Positions 8,592 through 14,765 of a stretch of DNA of 21,718 nucleotides are shown here, piece by piece. Position numbers and translations under genes: made by a program. This DNA comes from JAAFGT01 sp041485165 (GTDB lineage: Bacteria; Acidobacteriota; Terriglobia; Acidiferrales; UBA7541): contig JBGPJC010000069.1 in NCBI GenBank assembly GCA_041485165.1, positions 1 through 21,718 of the forward strand, read 5' to 3'. The number at the start of each line of letters is the position of its first letter. Positions within the stretch are counted from its first letter, which is position 1. The notes beneath the pieces were generated by a model that did not search any database, was not told where the DNA came from, and saw only the letters and a list, made by a program, of their open reading frames with translations.

Positions 8592-8946
8592 GCAATCGGC
8601 ACTCGCGCGCGCGCCGGAGACCAAGCGCAGACCTGCTGGCGAAGCCAGTAGCGTGCTGCGGCTGGACCGGCTGATCCACGAGCGCACGCGGCTGGGAATC
8701 GTGAGCGCCCTGGCGGCCGGCGAGCCGCTGACATTTACCGAGCTCAAGAGCCTGCTGCAGACCACCGACGGCAACTTGAGCGTGCACGCCCGGAAGCTGG
8801 AAGAGGGGGGCATCATCTCCTGCGCCAAGTCCTTCCACCACCGTGTCCCGCGGAGCGAATACCGGCTGACAAGTTCCGGGCGTCGCGCCCTGGAGCGCTA
8901 CCTGGGACACCTGGAGGCCCTGATCCGGGCGGCACGTAAGAGTTAG
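8581..8946 (+). CDS. Winged-helix transcriptional regulator (HTH_34 type)
   Basis: The 121-residue protein matches the winged-helix DNA-binding family HTH_34, a MarR/ArsR relative. It reads 'LDRLIHERTRLGIVSAL', then 'LTFTELKSLLQTTDGNLSVH' (recognition region), 'ARKLEEGGIISCAKSF', 'PRSEYRLTSSGRRALERYL'. It has a short basic N-terminal extension and no ligand-binding domain. AGGAGG at 8574-8579 lies only 1 nt before the ATG at 8581; the adjacent GTG at 8584 has a better 4-nt spacing, so the true start may be one codon later. Overlap with the membrane protein gene indicates one transcript. It is the obvious candidate to bind the motif TGACTTTAT-N7-AGTAC-N5-AGTA found at 7934 and again at 8971 (inference). 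Confidence 0.87.
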   Translation: MVGKQSALARAPETKRRPAGEASSVLRLDRLIHERTRLGIVSALAAGEPLTFTELKSLLQTTDGNLSVHARKLEEGGIISCAKSFHHRVPRSEYRLTSSGRRALERYLGHLEALIRAARKS

Positions 8947-8970
8947 GGCCGGCGATTTTTTTTGGCCTAC

Positions 8971-9010
8971 TGACTTTATATTGCAGAGTACGCGAAAGTA
9001 CAGAGTATTT
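8971..9010 (+). promoter_or_regulatory. Second copy of the operator/promoter motif, interrupted by the mobile element
   Basis: TGACTTTAT (8971-8979), AGTAC (8987-8991) and AGTAC (8997-9001) have exactly the same spacing as TGACTTTAT, AGTAC and AGTA at 7934-7963; over 30 positions the two copies are largely identical. The dyad is imperfect here (ACTTT...AGAGT). The motif is cut off by the target repeat GAGTATTT (9003-9010) and the mobile element. Joining 9010 to 9572 puts it about 60 bp upstream of the ATG at 9600, so it was probably the promoter region of that gene. Confidence 0.55.
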
Positions 9011-9028
9011 GGTAGTGGGCCAGTTTGA
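9003..9028. repeat. Left target-site repeat (9003-9010) and left terminal inverted repeat (9011-9028)
   Basis: GAGTATTT at 9003-9010 is repeated exactly at 9564-9571. GGTAGTGGGCCAGTTTGA at 9011-9028 is the inverse of 9546-9563 with one mismatch in 18. Confidence 0.82.
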
Positions 9029-9102
9029 AATACGCAGCAATGGAAGCTGGAATCGCGGATCACGTCTGGAGCATCAAGGAAATTGCCGGTCTGCTGGAGT
9101 AG
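9025..9102 (+). pseudogene. Transposase C-terminal remnant
   Basis: From about 9025 the plus strand reads LKYAAMEAGIADHVWSIKE followed by IAGLLE and a TAG stop at 9100-9102. This resembles the C-terminal tail of IS1-like transposases ('TPAMAAG.TDRLWS.EDIV.L'). Everything upstream of the tail is missing: the coding sequence runs straight into the left terminal repeat. The deletion probably joined the terminal repeat to the last codons. The family label rests on a short motif. Confidence 0.6.
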
Positions 9103-9238
9103 AGGCAAGGAACGAGCCGCGCCTTCTGCGCGTAACGCTCTGGCGATGCTAGCTGGTTCGCGTGGATGAGGAGAAGCTAGGGAAGATCGCGAAGGCGAAA
9201 TTGAATCGGTGACAACAAGCCGGAAAGGAAGTGACGCC

Positions 9239-9526
9239 ATGCGTGGCCAGCAAATCAACCGCGTTAGCGGCAAAGTCCTAATCGTCCTGTCTCTTACAGC
9301 GTTGCTTGCGGTACTTAGCGGGTACACTCAGCCGCCCCAACCGGACGAAGGCGCGGCGGCACATATCTTTCAGCTGTCAATCGTGGCGCTGGTGCCGATG
9401 ATCTTACTTTTCCTCGCAACGGCGGATTGGAGGCAGCCTTTGCGAAGCACGCGACCTTTGGCATTTCCAGCCGCCGCTTTGGTTCTCGCGTTTGGAGCGC
9501 TGTATTACCTTGAACACTACCGGTAA
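9239..9526 (+). CDS. Small two- to three-TM membrane protein, passenger of the mobile element
   Basis: The 95-residue protein has hydrophobic segments at about 12-29, 45-63 and 73-88 and ends in YYLEHYR. No family is recognised. The ATG at 9239 is chosen over an in-frame GTG at 9209 because a purine-rich AAGGAAG lies 7 nt upstream and the extra residues are polar and unconvincing. The gene lies wholly between the two terminal inverted repeats, downstream of the transposase remnant, and its stop is only 20 bp from the right repeat. It is intact while the transposase is gone, which suggests either recent acquisition or selection for the passenger. No promoter is evident. Confidence 0.65.
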   Translation: MRGQQINRVSGKVLIVLSLTALLAVLSGYTQPPQPDEGAAAHIFQLSIVALVPMILLFLATADWRQPLRSTRPLAFPAAALVLAFGALYYLEHYR

Positions 9527-9545
9527 ACTGCGACACAACCGTGGA

Positions 9546-9571
9546 TCAAACTGACCCACTACCGAGTATTT
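9546..9571. repeat. Right terminal inverted repeat (9546-9563) and right target-site repeat (9564-9571)
   Basis: TCAAACTGACCCACTACC at 9546-9563 pairs with the left repeat (one mismatch). GAGTATTT follows directly at 9564-9571, identical to 9003-9010. Confidence 0.82.
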
Positions 9572-9599
9572 GCGGTTTCCGGTAGAAGAGGAGAAAAAC

Positions 9600-10358
9600 A
9601 TGGCAAGCCAGCAGTTGACGGCCATCTTCGGCACGATGGCGTTCCTCGGCACGGTGACATTATTGCCCGTCGTCGTGGGCGCCGCGCTGCTCGCTCGATT
9701 AATCGGCGAGAAACGTCTAGCCGCGGCGCTGGGCAAGAGCCTGGCCTGGCTGTTCGACGGACGGGGACTGGCAACCAAGCTCTTGCTGGCGGCTGGAATT
9801 GTTGTGTTCGGCTATGGCGCGGTCCTTATCGGATTCTCGCTGACCAGCAGCGAACGCGTGCTATCTCCCGGTGAGGAAAAATATTTTTGCGAGATCGACT
9901 GTCATTTGGCGTATGCCCTTACCAGCGCACGAATGGTGGACACGCTGGGCGCGCCGTCCGCGGAGGCCAAGGCGGACGGCACGTTCCTGGTTGTGTCGCT
10001 GCGCACGCGGTTCGATGAAACGACCATATCGAACCACCGGCCGAAGGACTTCCCGCTGTATCCCTCGCCCCGCGAAATTTCGATTGTCGACGAAGACGGG
10101 AAGATCTACAGCATTTCCGCACAGGGCCAGGCCGCCCTAGAACAGACGGGCGGAGGAGGCACACCGCTCACGCAGTGGCTGCGCCCCGGTGATTCCTATT
10201 CCACCGATCTGGTTTTCGACGTACCCGCGCAGATTCGCGGTGCGCGCCTCTATGTTCGGAGTCAGTTTGTGCCCACCTGGTTGGGGCGCGTGGTGATTGG
10301 AGGAGAACAGAGCTTCCTGCACAGGAGGACGCTGCACCGGCTCCCGGCCCTTTCCTGA
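9600..10358 (+). CDS. Membrane-anchored protein with extracytoplasmic beta domain, function unknown
   Basis: The 252-residue protein has two N-terminal membrane segments (about 10-34 and 60-81) separated by a basic loop, then a ~170-residue soluble part that looks beta-rich and is probably periplasmic. That part contains a C-x3-C pair (Cys97, Cys101), 'FLVVSLRTRFDETTISNHRP' (129-148), 'REISIVDEDGKIYSIS', and 'LRPGDSYSTDLVFDVPAQ', a pattern like DUF4352/immunoglobulin-like domains. It ends with 'GGEQSFLHRRTLHRL'. AGGAG 6 nt upstream supports the ATG at 9600 over an in-frame start at 9570. The mobile element ends 28 bp before the AGGAG-ATG region; its original promoter is probably the motif now at 8971. 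It converges on the Nudix gene 20 bp downstream. Confidence 0.75.
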   Translation: MASQQLTAIFGTMAFLGTVTLLPVVVGAALLARLIGEKRLAAALGKSLAWLFDGRGLATKLLLAAGIVVFGYGAVLIGFSLTSSERVLSPGEEKYFCEIDCHLAYALTSARMVDTLGAPSAEAKADGTFLVVSLRTRFDETTISNHRPKDFPLYPSPREISIVDEDGKIYSISAQGQAALEQTGGGGTPLTQWLRPGDSYSTDLVFDVPAQIRGARLYVRSQFVPTWLGRVVIGGEQSFLHRRTLHRLPALS

Positions 10359-10378
10359 AGAGCGGCGGGGCCGCGAAA

Positions 10379-10840
10379 TTAAGAGGTGTGTTCGGGGAGA
10401 GATCGCGCGCGCGCCATCACAAAAGCCTTCTTCAGGATACGGGTCGCTGTGGGAGAGAGTTGGTAGGCGGGCAACTCGTCCTCGCGCGCCCAGGCGACGT
10501 CGGTGACGTCGCTAGCGGCGCGGGCCGTGCCGCTGACGCGCTGGCAGAGATAATCGAGGATGACGAAGTGGTAGCGCGGGCCGCGGCCATCGCCCGGAAA
10601 GATGCGCTCAAACGCTTCGATCATCTCTAGCACGCGCACCTCGATGCCGGTCTCCTCGGCAAGCTCGCGGGTGACGCCGGCTTCCAGGGTCTCGCCCAGC
10701 TCGAGCGTGCCACCGGGGATGGACCACTGGCCTTTGAGCGGCTCGCTGCCCCGCCGGATCAGCAGGGTGCGGCCGTCCTCGATTACCACCCCGCCCACGC
10801 CGACAATCGGCCGCTCGGGAAATTCACGCGGGTCGCTCAT
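10379..10840 (-). CDS. Nudix hydrolase (MutT/ADP-ribose pyrophosphatase-like)
   Basis: The protein has 153 residues with a complete Nudix box: Gly44, Glu50, then R58-E59-L60-x-E62-E63-x-G65-I66 in 'GGTLELGETLEAGVTRELAE'. The N-terminal 'VGVGGVVIEDGRTLLIRRG' strand and 'GQWSIPGG' complete the typical fold. 'GRGPRYHFVILDYLC' after the box resembles ADP-ribose/NADH-type Nudix enzymes, but the substrate cannot be told from sequence. Such enzymes hydrolyse nucleoside diphosphates linked to another moiety, using Mg2+ bound by the box glutamates. The gene is alone on its strand and divergent from the LysW-like gene, and its leader carries a 2x17-bp tandem repeat. Confidence 0.92.
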   Translation of the reverse strand: MSDPREFPERPIVGVGGVVIEDGRTLLIRRGSEPLKGQWSIPGGTLELGETLEAGVTRELAEETGIEVRVLEMIEAFERIFPGDGRGPRYHFVILDYLCQRVSGTARAASDVTDVAWAREDELPAYQLSPTATRILKKAFVMARARSLPEHTS

Positions 10841-10847
10841 CTTCCTA

Positions 10848-10881
10848 GTTCTCTCCGCTGGCTTGTTCTCTCCGCTGGCCT
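10848..10881. repeat. Tandem repeat, 2 x 17 bp
   Basis: GTTCTCTCCGCTGGCTT (10848-10864) is followed directly by GTTCTCTCCGCTGGCCT (10865-10881), 16 of 17 identical. It lies 8-41 bp upstream of the Nudix start, i.e. in its leader or promoter. On the minus strand each unit contains GGAGAG, so the repeat also duplicates a Shine-Dalgarno-like stretch. Confidence 0.75.
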
Positions 10882-10944
10882 GCTCTTTCCACCGGGCGTT
10901 ACCGTTCTTCTGCTGGCGCTGGACGCCACCGGACAGCCGCGGTA

Positions 10945-10950
10945 TATAAT
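10945..10950 (+). promoter_or_regulatory. Candidate -10 box for the zinc-ribbon gene
   Basis: A consensus TATAAT at 10945-10950 puts transcription start near 10957, about 39 nt before the GTG start. No convincing -35 hexamer is seen at 16-18 bp spacing. Confidence 0.45.
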
Positions 10951-10995
10951 ACCCCTCGCTCTCGTGGATCGAACCACGCTTGAGGAGGTCTGGCT

Positions 10996-11226
10996 GTGGT
11001 CAGGTGCCCTGAATGCGGTGGCGTGATCGACCTGGAAGAAGATGAGGTCGAAGAGGGAGAGGTGATGAGCTGCCCGGAGTGCGAGGTGGAGCTCGAAGTG
11101 GTCAAGACCAAGCCCGTGCAGGTCAACGTCCTCTCGGATGAAGACGAAGACATCGCCGAGAAAGAGGGGAAAGACGGGAAAGAGGGGGAAGAGGAAGAGC
11201 TCGACGAAGAGGAGGAGGCGGAATAG
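10996..11226 (+). CDS. LysW-like small zinc-ribbon protein with acidic C-terminal tail
   Basis: The 76-residue protein starts 'MVRCPECGGVIDLEEDEVEE' and continues 'GEVMSCPECEVELEVV', so Cys4, Cys7, Cys26 and Cys29 form a two-knuckle zinc ribbon closely like LysW, the amino-group carrier protein of lysine/arginine biosynthesis. Canonical LysW ends in EDWGE, whose last glutamate carries the substrate. Here the ribbon is followed by ~35 residues rich in Glu, Asp and Lys ending EEEEAE, with no EDWGE. The terminal residue is still glutamate, but a carrier role is unproven and no lysX/lysZ partners are nearby. AGGAGG 7 nt upstream supports the GTG start. Confidence 0.75.
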   Translation: MVRCPECGGVIDLEEDEVEEGEVMSCPECEVELEVVKTKPVQVNVLSDEDEDIAEKEGKDGKEGEEEELDEEEEAE

Positions 11227-11302
11227 CGCCGGGAGTCGCCGTGCCCACCGCCCCGGGCTCGGTATCTTCTTCCTGCCTGCCTTCCCCCATCCGGATCACC
11301 TG

Positions 11303-11755
11303 ATGACCCTCATGCGATTCCTTCTGATTCTCCTCTTTGCTTCTCTGTCTTCCGGCGGCGTGATGGCCCAGGAGCAAAGCGCTCCTGTGGAAACGAAGCG
11401 GCAGCCTGCGCCCGAGAGCAAGTCGGGAGCCAAGGCGGGCCGGAACAAAGACCTCGCCCAGCCTTTTATCGTCTTCGGGACGATATTCACCGCCCAGGGG
11501 TTCGCCCTTCCCGGCGCGGATGTGCGCCTGCGGCGCGCCGGCGAAAGAAAAGACCGCTGGCAAGGCCGCTCGGACTCGCGCGGCGAGTTCGCATTCCGCG
11601 TCCCGCCGGATGTGGAATACGAGCTGAGCGTCAAAGCAAAAGGCTTCGATCCCGAGACGCGCAAGGTGGATGCCCGGCAGGGGAACCGGGTGGACCTGAC
11701 CTTGCGCCTGCAACCTGCATCTAATCAGAAGAAGGGCAAGGAAAAGCCCTCCTGA
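11303..11755 (+). CDS. Secreted CarboxypepD_reg-like domain protein
   Basis: The 150-residue protein begins with a signal peptide (MTLMRFLLILLFASLSSGGVMA, then QEQSAP). A basic/proline linker follows, and then one carboxypeptidase-regulatory-like beta-sandwich (about residues 55-142) with 'GTIFTAQGFALPGADVRLRR', 'SDSRGEFAFRVPPDVEYELS' and 'KAKGFDPETRKVDA', the standard 'G.v.d..g.plpga.V.l......T...G.f.f..l..G.Y.l.v...G' pattern. It probably acts in the periplasm or at the surface by binding another protein or glycan; no enzyme domain is attached. The start could also be the ATG at 11312; neither has a strong Shine-Dalgarno. The tail is lysine-rich (KKGKEKPS). A second single-domain gene of the same type follows 20 bp downstream. 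Confidence 0.75.
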   Translation: MTLMRFLLILLFASLSSGGVMAQEQSAPVETKRQPAPESKSGAKAGRNKDLAQPFIVFGTIFTAQGFALPGADVRLRRAGERKDRWQGRSDSRGEFAFRVPPDVEYELSVKAKGFDPETRKVDARQGNRVDLTLRLQPASNQKKGKEKPS

Positions 11756-11775
11756 GAGAAACACCAAGGTCGCCA

Positions 11776-12138
11776 ATGATCATGATGAAAAACCTCACGA
11801 TACTGACGGTGCTGGCCCTGGTTCTGGCTGGAGCTTTTGCTGCTGCTGCCCAGGACAACAAGAAAGGGCCGCCGCTGCGCACGGTGCGCGGGCAAGTGCT
11901 GGACAAGGATGACAGTCCCCTGCCCAGCGCGATCGTCTTTCTGAAGAACATCAAGACCAACGGCGTGAAGACCTACATCGCCGACGATGTAGGGGCTTAC
12001 AGATTCAGCGGGCTTGATCCCAACGTGGACTATCAAATCCATGCCGAACACAAAGGCATGGTCTCCGCCAAACACACCATCTCCACGCTCGACAATCGCA
12101 AGGAAATCGTCCTGAACCTGAGGGTGGGGCGCAAGTAG
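11776..12138 (+). CDS. Secreted CarboxypepD_reg-like domain protein (second copy)
   Basis: The 120-residue protein starts with a signal peptide (MIMMKNLTILTVLALVLAGAF, then AAAAQ). One carboxypeptidase-regulatory-like domain follows: 'RTVRGQVLDKDDSPLPSAIV', 'DDVGAYRFSGLDPNVDYQI', 'AEHKGMVSAKHTISTLDNRK' and a final strand 'EIVLNLRVGRK'. AAGG 6 nt upstream supports the first of three clustered ATGs (11776, 11782, 11785). It is probably cotranscribed with the preceding gene (20-bp gap). The two proteins share only the domain pattern, so they are old paralogues or independent family members rather than a recent duplication. Confidence 0.77.
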   Translation: MIMMKNLTILTVLALVLAGAFAAAAQDNKKGPPLRTVRGQVLDKDDSPLPSAIVFLKNIKTNGVKTYIADDVGAYRFSGLDPNVDYQIHAEHKGMVSAKHTISTLDNRKEIVLNLRVGRK

Positions 12139-12179
12139 CTGCTCTTGCTTGCTTCCCCGCTGTCTGCGGGAGAGGCTGG

Positions 12180-13088
12180 TCAGCGCGCAGCCACCCGCAC
12201 CCAGCGCGGGAGCACTTCAACCTCCGCAGGTGACTCTCCCAGGATTTCACCGTCGCCGTGGAACCACGCCTGGCGGTCGGCGGAAATCCTCACTTGCCGC
12301 GCCTGCCAGCGGCGCACCTCCGGCCAGCGGATGTCGCCGGTGGTCAGCGCCAGCAGAAGGCCGTCGAGCAGGCGCGTCCAGGCAATCGGCCTCACCAGGA
12401 ACAGGTCCATCAGCCCGTCATCCAGCGAGGCCTGCGGAGCAACCATGATGCCTGAGCCGTAGCTGGGTGAATTGGCGACGGCGATCAGCAGCGCCGTCTC
12501 GCGGAAGCGCTCGCCGTCCGACTCGATCTCGAACGTAAACGGGCGGAAGCCTCGAAACACGTAGAGCGCCGCGGCCACGTAGCGCATCGCGCCAGGCAAG
12601 CGGCGAAATTGCTCATTGGCAGCCTGTGCGGCTTCGGCGTCCAGTCCCAGCCCCCCGGCGCCCATGTACAACCTGATGCCGCGCGACGAGCGCACGCGCA
12701 AGACATCCACGGCCCGCGCCGGCGCGTCCAGGAACGCGCGCGCGGCGGCCAGAGGATCGCGTGGCAACCCCAGGGCGCGGGCAATGTCGTTGCCGCCGCC
12801 GCAGGGGAGCAGGCCGAGGACGATCCGAGAGGCCGCGGCAGATTCCGCGGCGCCGTTCAAGACGTGATGAAAGGTTCCATCGCCTCCCAGGGCGGCGACG
12901 TGCGTGTAACCGGCCGCCGCCGCTTCCTTGGCGCGCTTCTCGGTTTCCGACGCGCTTGCGGTTTCGACGAAATCCACAGCAGCATGCTGGCCGCACAGGT
13001 AGTCCCGCACGGCGGCTTGCGCGCGCCGCGCGCGTCCCCGGCCTGCGCCAGGGTTTACAAGAACAAGTGTCTTCCGTTGAGAGTCCAT
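12180..13088 (-). CDS. YegS/DAGK-type lipid kinase
   Basis: The 302-residue protein has the diacylglycerol kinase catalytic fold: 'LVLVNPGAGRGRARRAQAAV' at 8-27, the phosphate-binding 'ALGGDGTFHHVLNGA' at 66-80 (GGDGT at 68-72), and 'GLLPCGGGNDIARALGLPRD' at 92-111, where most relatives have P-x-GT-x-ND. The C-terminal beta domain follows, with 'APQASLDDGLMDLFLV'. Members phosphorylate diacylglycerol, ceramide-like or related lipids with ATP at the membrane. The exact lipid cannot be predicted. The start ATG at 13088 is preceded only by a weak AGGCAGAG. The gene is convergent with the CarboxypepD_reg pair and divergent from the TolC gene. Confidence 0.9.
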   Translation of the reverse strand: MDSQRKTLVLVNPGAGRGRARRAQAAVRDYLCGQHAAVDFVETASASETEKRAKEAAAAGYTHVAALGGDGTFHHVLNGAAESAAASRIVLGLLPCGGGNDIARALGLPRDPLAAARAFLDAPARAVDVLRVRSSRGIRLYMGAGGLGLDAEAAQAANEQFRRLPGAMRYVAAALYVFRGFRPFTFEIESDGERFRETALLIAVANSPSYGSGIMVAPQASLDDGLMDLFLVRPIAWTRLLDGLLLALTTGDIRWPEVRRWQARQVRISADRQAWFHGDGEILGESPAEVEVLPRWVRVAAR

Positions 13089-13362
13089 CTCTGCCTGACG
13101 GTCCGTTCGTCCCTCGGTCGCTGACGCTGACGGGATGCTGCCGGAAGAGACTGATAGACCGGACGCGGCGCGCTGTCAATTTATCTTCGCTCGGATGGGG
13201 GCTTGGATCTTGCGCTGGTTCTGGTCTTGGATCACGCCGCCCTGAGCAGGCTGGTATACACTACAGCGCATTTCCCGGATTGTGGAGTTTCTGCCCGCGC
13301 GCGGACGTCAAATCCGCGGCGAGCAGGGACTGCCCTTCATGACGCTTCGAAGGAGGATGGCG

Positions 13363-14730
13363 ATGTTTCGCCCAACCTTGCTCTGCTTGCTTCTCCTGAT
13401 GTCGTCCGCATCCCGCGCGCAGCAGGGAGCGCCTCCCGGCCCGGACGCGCCGCAGGCGGAGGTGCTGACGCTGGAGCGCGCGGTGGCGCTGGCGCTGGAA
13501 AACAACCGCGAGGTGCGCGGGGCGCAGTTGGAGGCGGCCAAGGCGGATGACCGGCTCGCGGCCATGCGCACCCGGCGGCTGCCCGCGCTGAGTTTGAACC
13601 TGCTCGGCGCTCAGCTCCTGACCCCGCTCGACTTCCATTTCCCGCAGGGAGTCTTCGGCACATTTTCCGGCATCGGCCCGATTCCCGCAGCGAACACCAA
13701 GATTTCCACCCCCCTGCGACCATTCGGATTTTTTTACACCCAGGCCAATCAGCCCTTGTCGCAACTCTACAAAATCGGCCTGGGCATCCATATCAGCAAC
13801 CTGGACCGCCGGGTGGAATCGCAAAAGCTGCGGGCGCGGAAGCAGGCAGTGGTCAATGACGTGCGACGGCTCTATTACGCGCTGCTCGAAACGCAGAGCG
13901 GGATCGAGGCGCTGGAAGGCTCGCTGCAATTCACCCGCGAGCTAGACCGCCTGGTGGGAGATTACGTGGTCGAAAAAATCGCTCTGACCGCTGACAGCCT
14001 GGAGGTGAAAGCGCGTCTGGCCAGGGAAGAATATGAGGCGCTCACACTCCGCGACGAACTGGCCTCGCGAGAAGAAGAAATGAACCACCTGCTCGGCCGC
14101 GACATCCGCGCCGAGTTCCGCGTCGAGCCGGTTCCGGAAGCGTCGGTCCTCGAAGTGGACTTGCCCTCGGCGCAGACGCGCGCGCTGTCTTCGAGGCCCG
14201 ATGTCGCCGAAGCCCGGCTGAAACTTGAGCAGGCGGAAAGCCAGGTCCGCCTGAAGAAGGCTGAATATCTGCCCGACCTGAGCTTCACGGTGAACTATCT
14301 GGGCATAGCCAATGTGGAGCTGGTGCCCAAGAACACCGCCGCCGCGGGTTTCTCGCTCACCTGGGACCCGCTCACCTGGGGGCGCCGCGAACGCGAGGTT
14401 GCCGAAAAGCGCAAGACCGTCGAGGAAGCCAGGCTGAGCGTCCGCGAGGCGGAGAGCCGCGTGCTGATGGATGTGAATATGCGCTTCCGTTCGCTGCGCG
14501 AGGCGCGCGCGCTGCTGCGCGCTACAGCCCTCGCCCGGCAAGCGGCTCACGAAAAGACGCGCACCATCTCCAACCGCTTCGCGGAAAAGAGCGTGCTGCT
14601 GAAGGACGTGCTGCAATCGAAGGCCGCGCTGGCGGAATCACAGCACGACTACCAGCGCGCCCTGCTGCGCTTCTGGAGCGCGCGCGCCGACTACGAAAGA
14701 GCCACCGGGCGGAACCCGGGAGAGGAATAA
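13363..14730 (+). CDS. TolC-family outer-membrane efflux protein
   Basis: The protein has 455 residues with a signal peptide (MFRPTLLCLLLLMSSASRAQ). Two outer-membrane-efflux (OEP) repeats follow. The first begins 'LTLERAVALALENNREVRGA' and includes long coiled-coil helices. The second includes 'SSRPDVAEARLKLEQAESQV', 'RLKKAEYLPDLSFTVNYLGI', 'GFSLTWDPLTWGRREREVAE' and 'KSVLLKDVLQSKAALAESQH'. TolC proteins form the trimeric channel that takes substrates from inner-membrane pumps across the outer membrane. AAGGAGG 6 nt before 13363 fixes this start; ATGs at 13339 and 13357 lie before or directly on it. No membrane-fusion or RND gene is adjacent. The nearest transport genes, the ABC-2 pair, are convergent, so a functional link is possible but not an operon. 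Confidence 0.92.
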   Translation: MFRPTLLCLLLLMSSASRAQQGAPPGPDAPQAEVLTLERAVALALENNREVRGAQLEAAKADDRLAAMRTRRLPALSLNLLGAQLLTPLDFHFPQGVFGTFSGIGPIPAANTKISTPLRPFGFFYTQANQPLSQLYKIGLGIHISNLDRRVESQKLRARKQAVVNDVRRLYYALLETQSGIEALEGSLQFTRELDRLVGDYVVEKIALTADSLEVKARLAREEYEALTLRDELASREEEMNHLLGRDIRAEFRVEPVPEASVLEVDLPSAQTRALSSRPDVAEARLKLEQAESQVRLKKAEYLPDLSFTVNYLGIANVELVPKNTAAAGFSLTWDPLTWGRREREVAEKRKTVEEARLSVREAESRVLMDVNMRFRSLREARALLRATALARQAAHEKTRTISNRFAEKSVLLKDVLQSKAALAESQHDYQRALLRFWSARADYERATGRNPGEE

Positions 14731-14765
14731 GCGGTGCCAACAGGGATATCGAACCCCGTCAACGA

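Larger units (their letters stand above)
9011..9563. mobile_element. 553-bp decayed insertion sequence (MITE-like) carrying a passenger gene
   Basis: The element has 18-bp terminal inverted repeats (17/18 match) starting GGTAGTGGG, and is flanked by a perfect 8-bp direct duplication GAGTATTT, the usual footprint of transposition. Next to the left end lie only the last ~20 codons of a transposase, so most of the transposase gene has been deleted and the element cannot move by itself. The rest of the interior holds an intact 95-codon membrane protein gene. An 8-bp duplication, termini beginning GG and the transposase tail suggest the IS1/IS1595 neighbourhood of families; the exact family cannot be decided by eye. 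It inserted between a promoter-like motif and the gene at 9600. Confidence 0.8.

Noticed and set aside
10996..11226. Calling this gene lysW outright
   Set aside because: The EDWGE carrier end is missing and no pathway partners are adjacent, so only a LysW-like zinc ribbon is claimed.
12156..12170. CCCGC-TGTCT-GCGGG hairpin between convergent genes as a terminator
   Set aside because: The stem is short and there is no T-run on either side. It may help end transcription, but the sequence does not support a call.
13255..13262. TATACACT as a -10 box for the TolC gene
   Set aside because: No -35 hexamer lies at suitable spacing, and it is about 100 bp from the start codon; too weak to annotate.
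14745..14765. tRNA-like GGGATATCGAACCCC stretch after the TolC gene
   Set aside because: It only superficially resembles a T-arm; no acceptor, D or anticodon arms can be folded around it.
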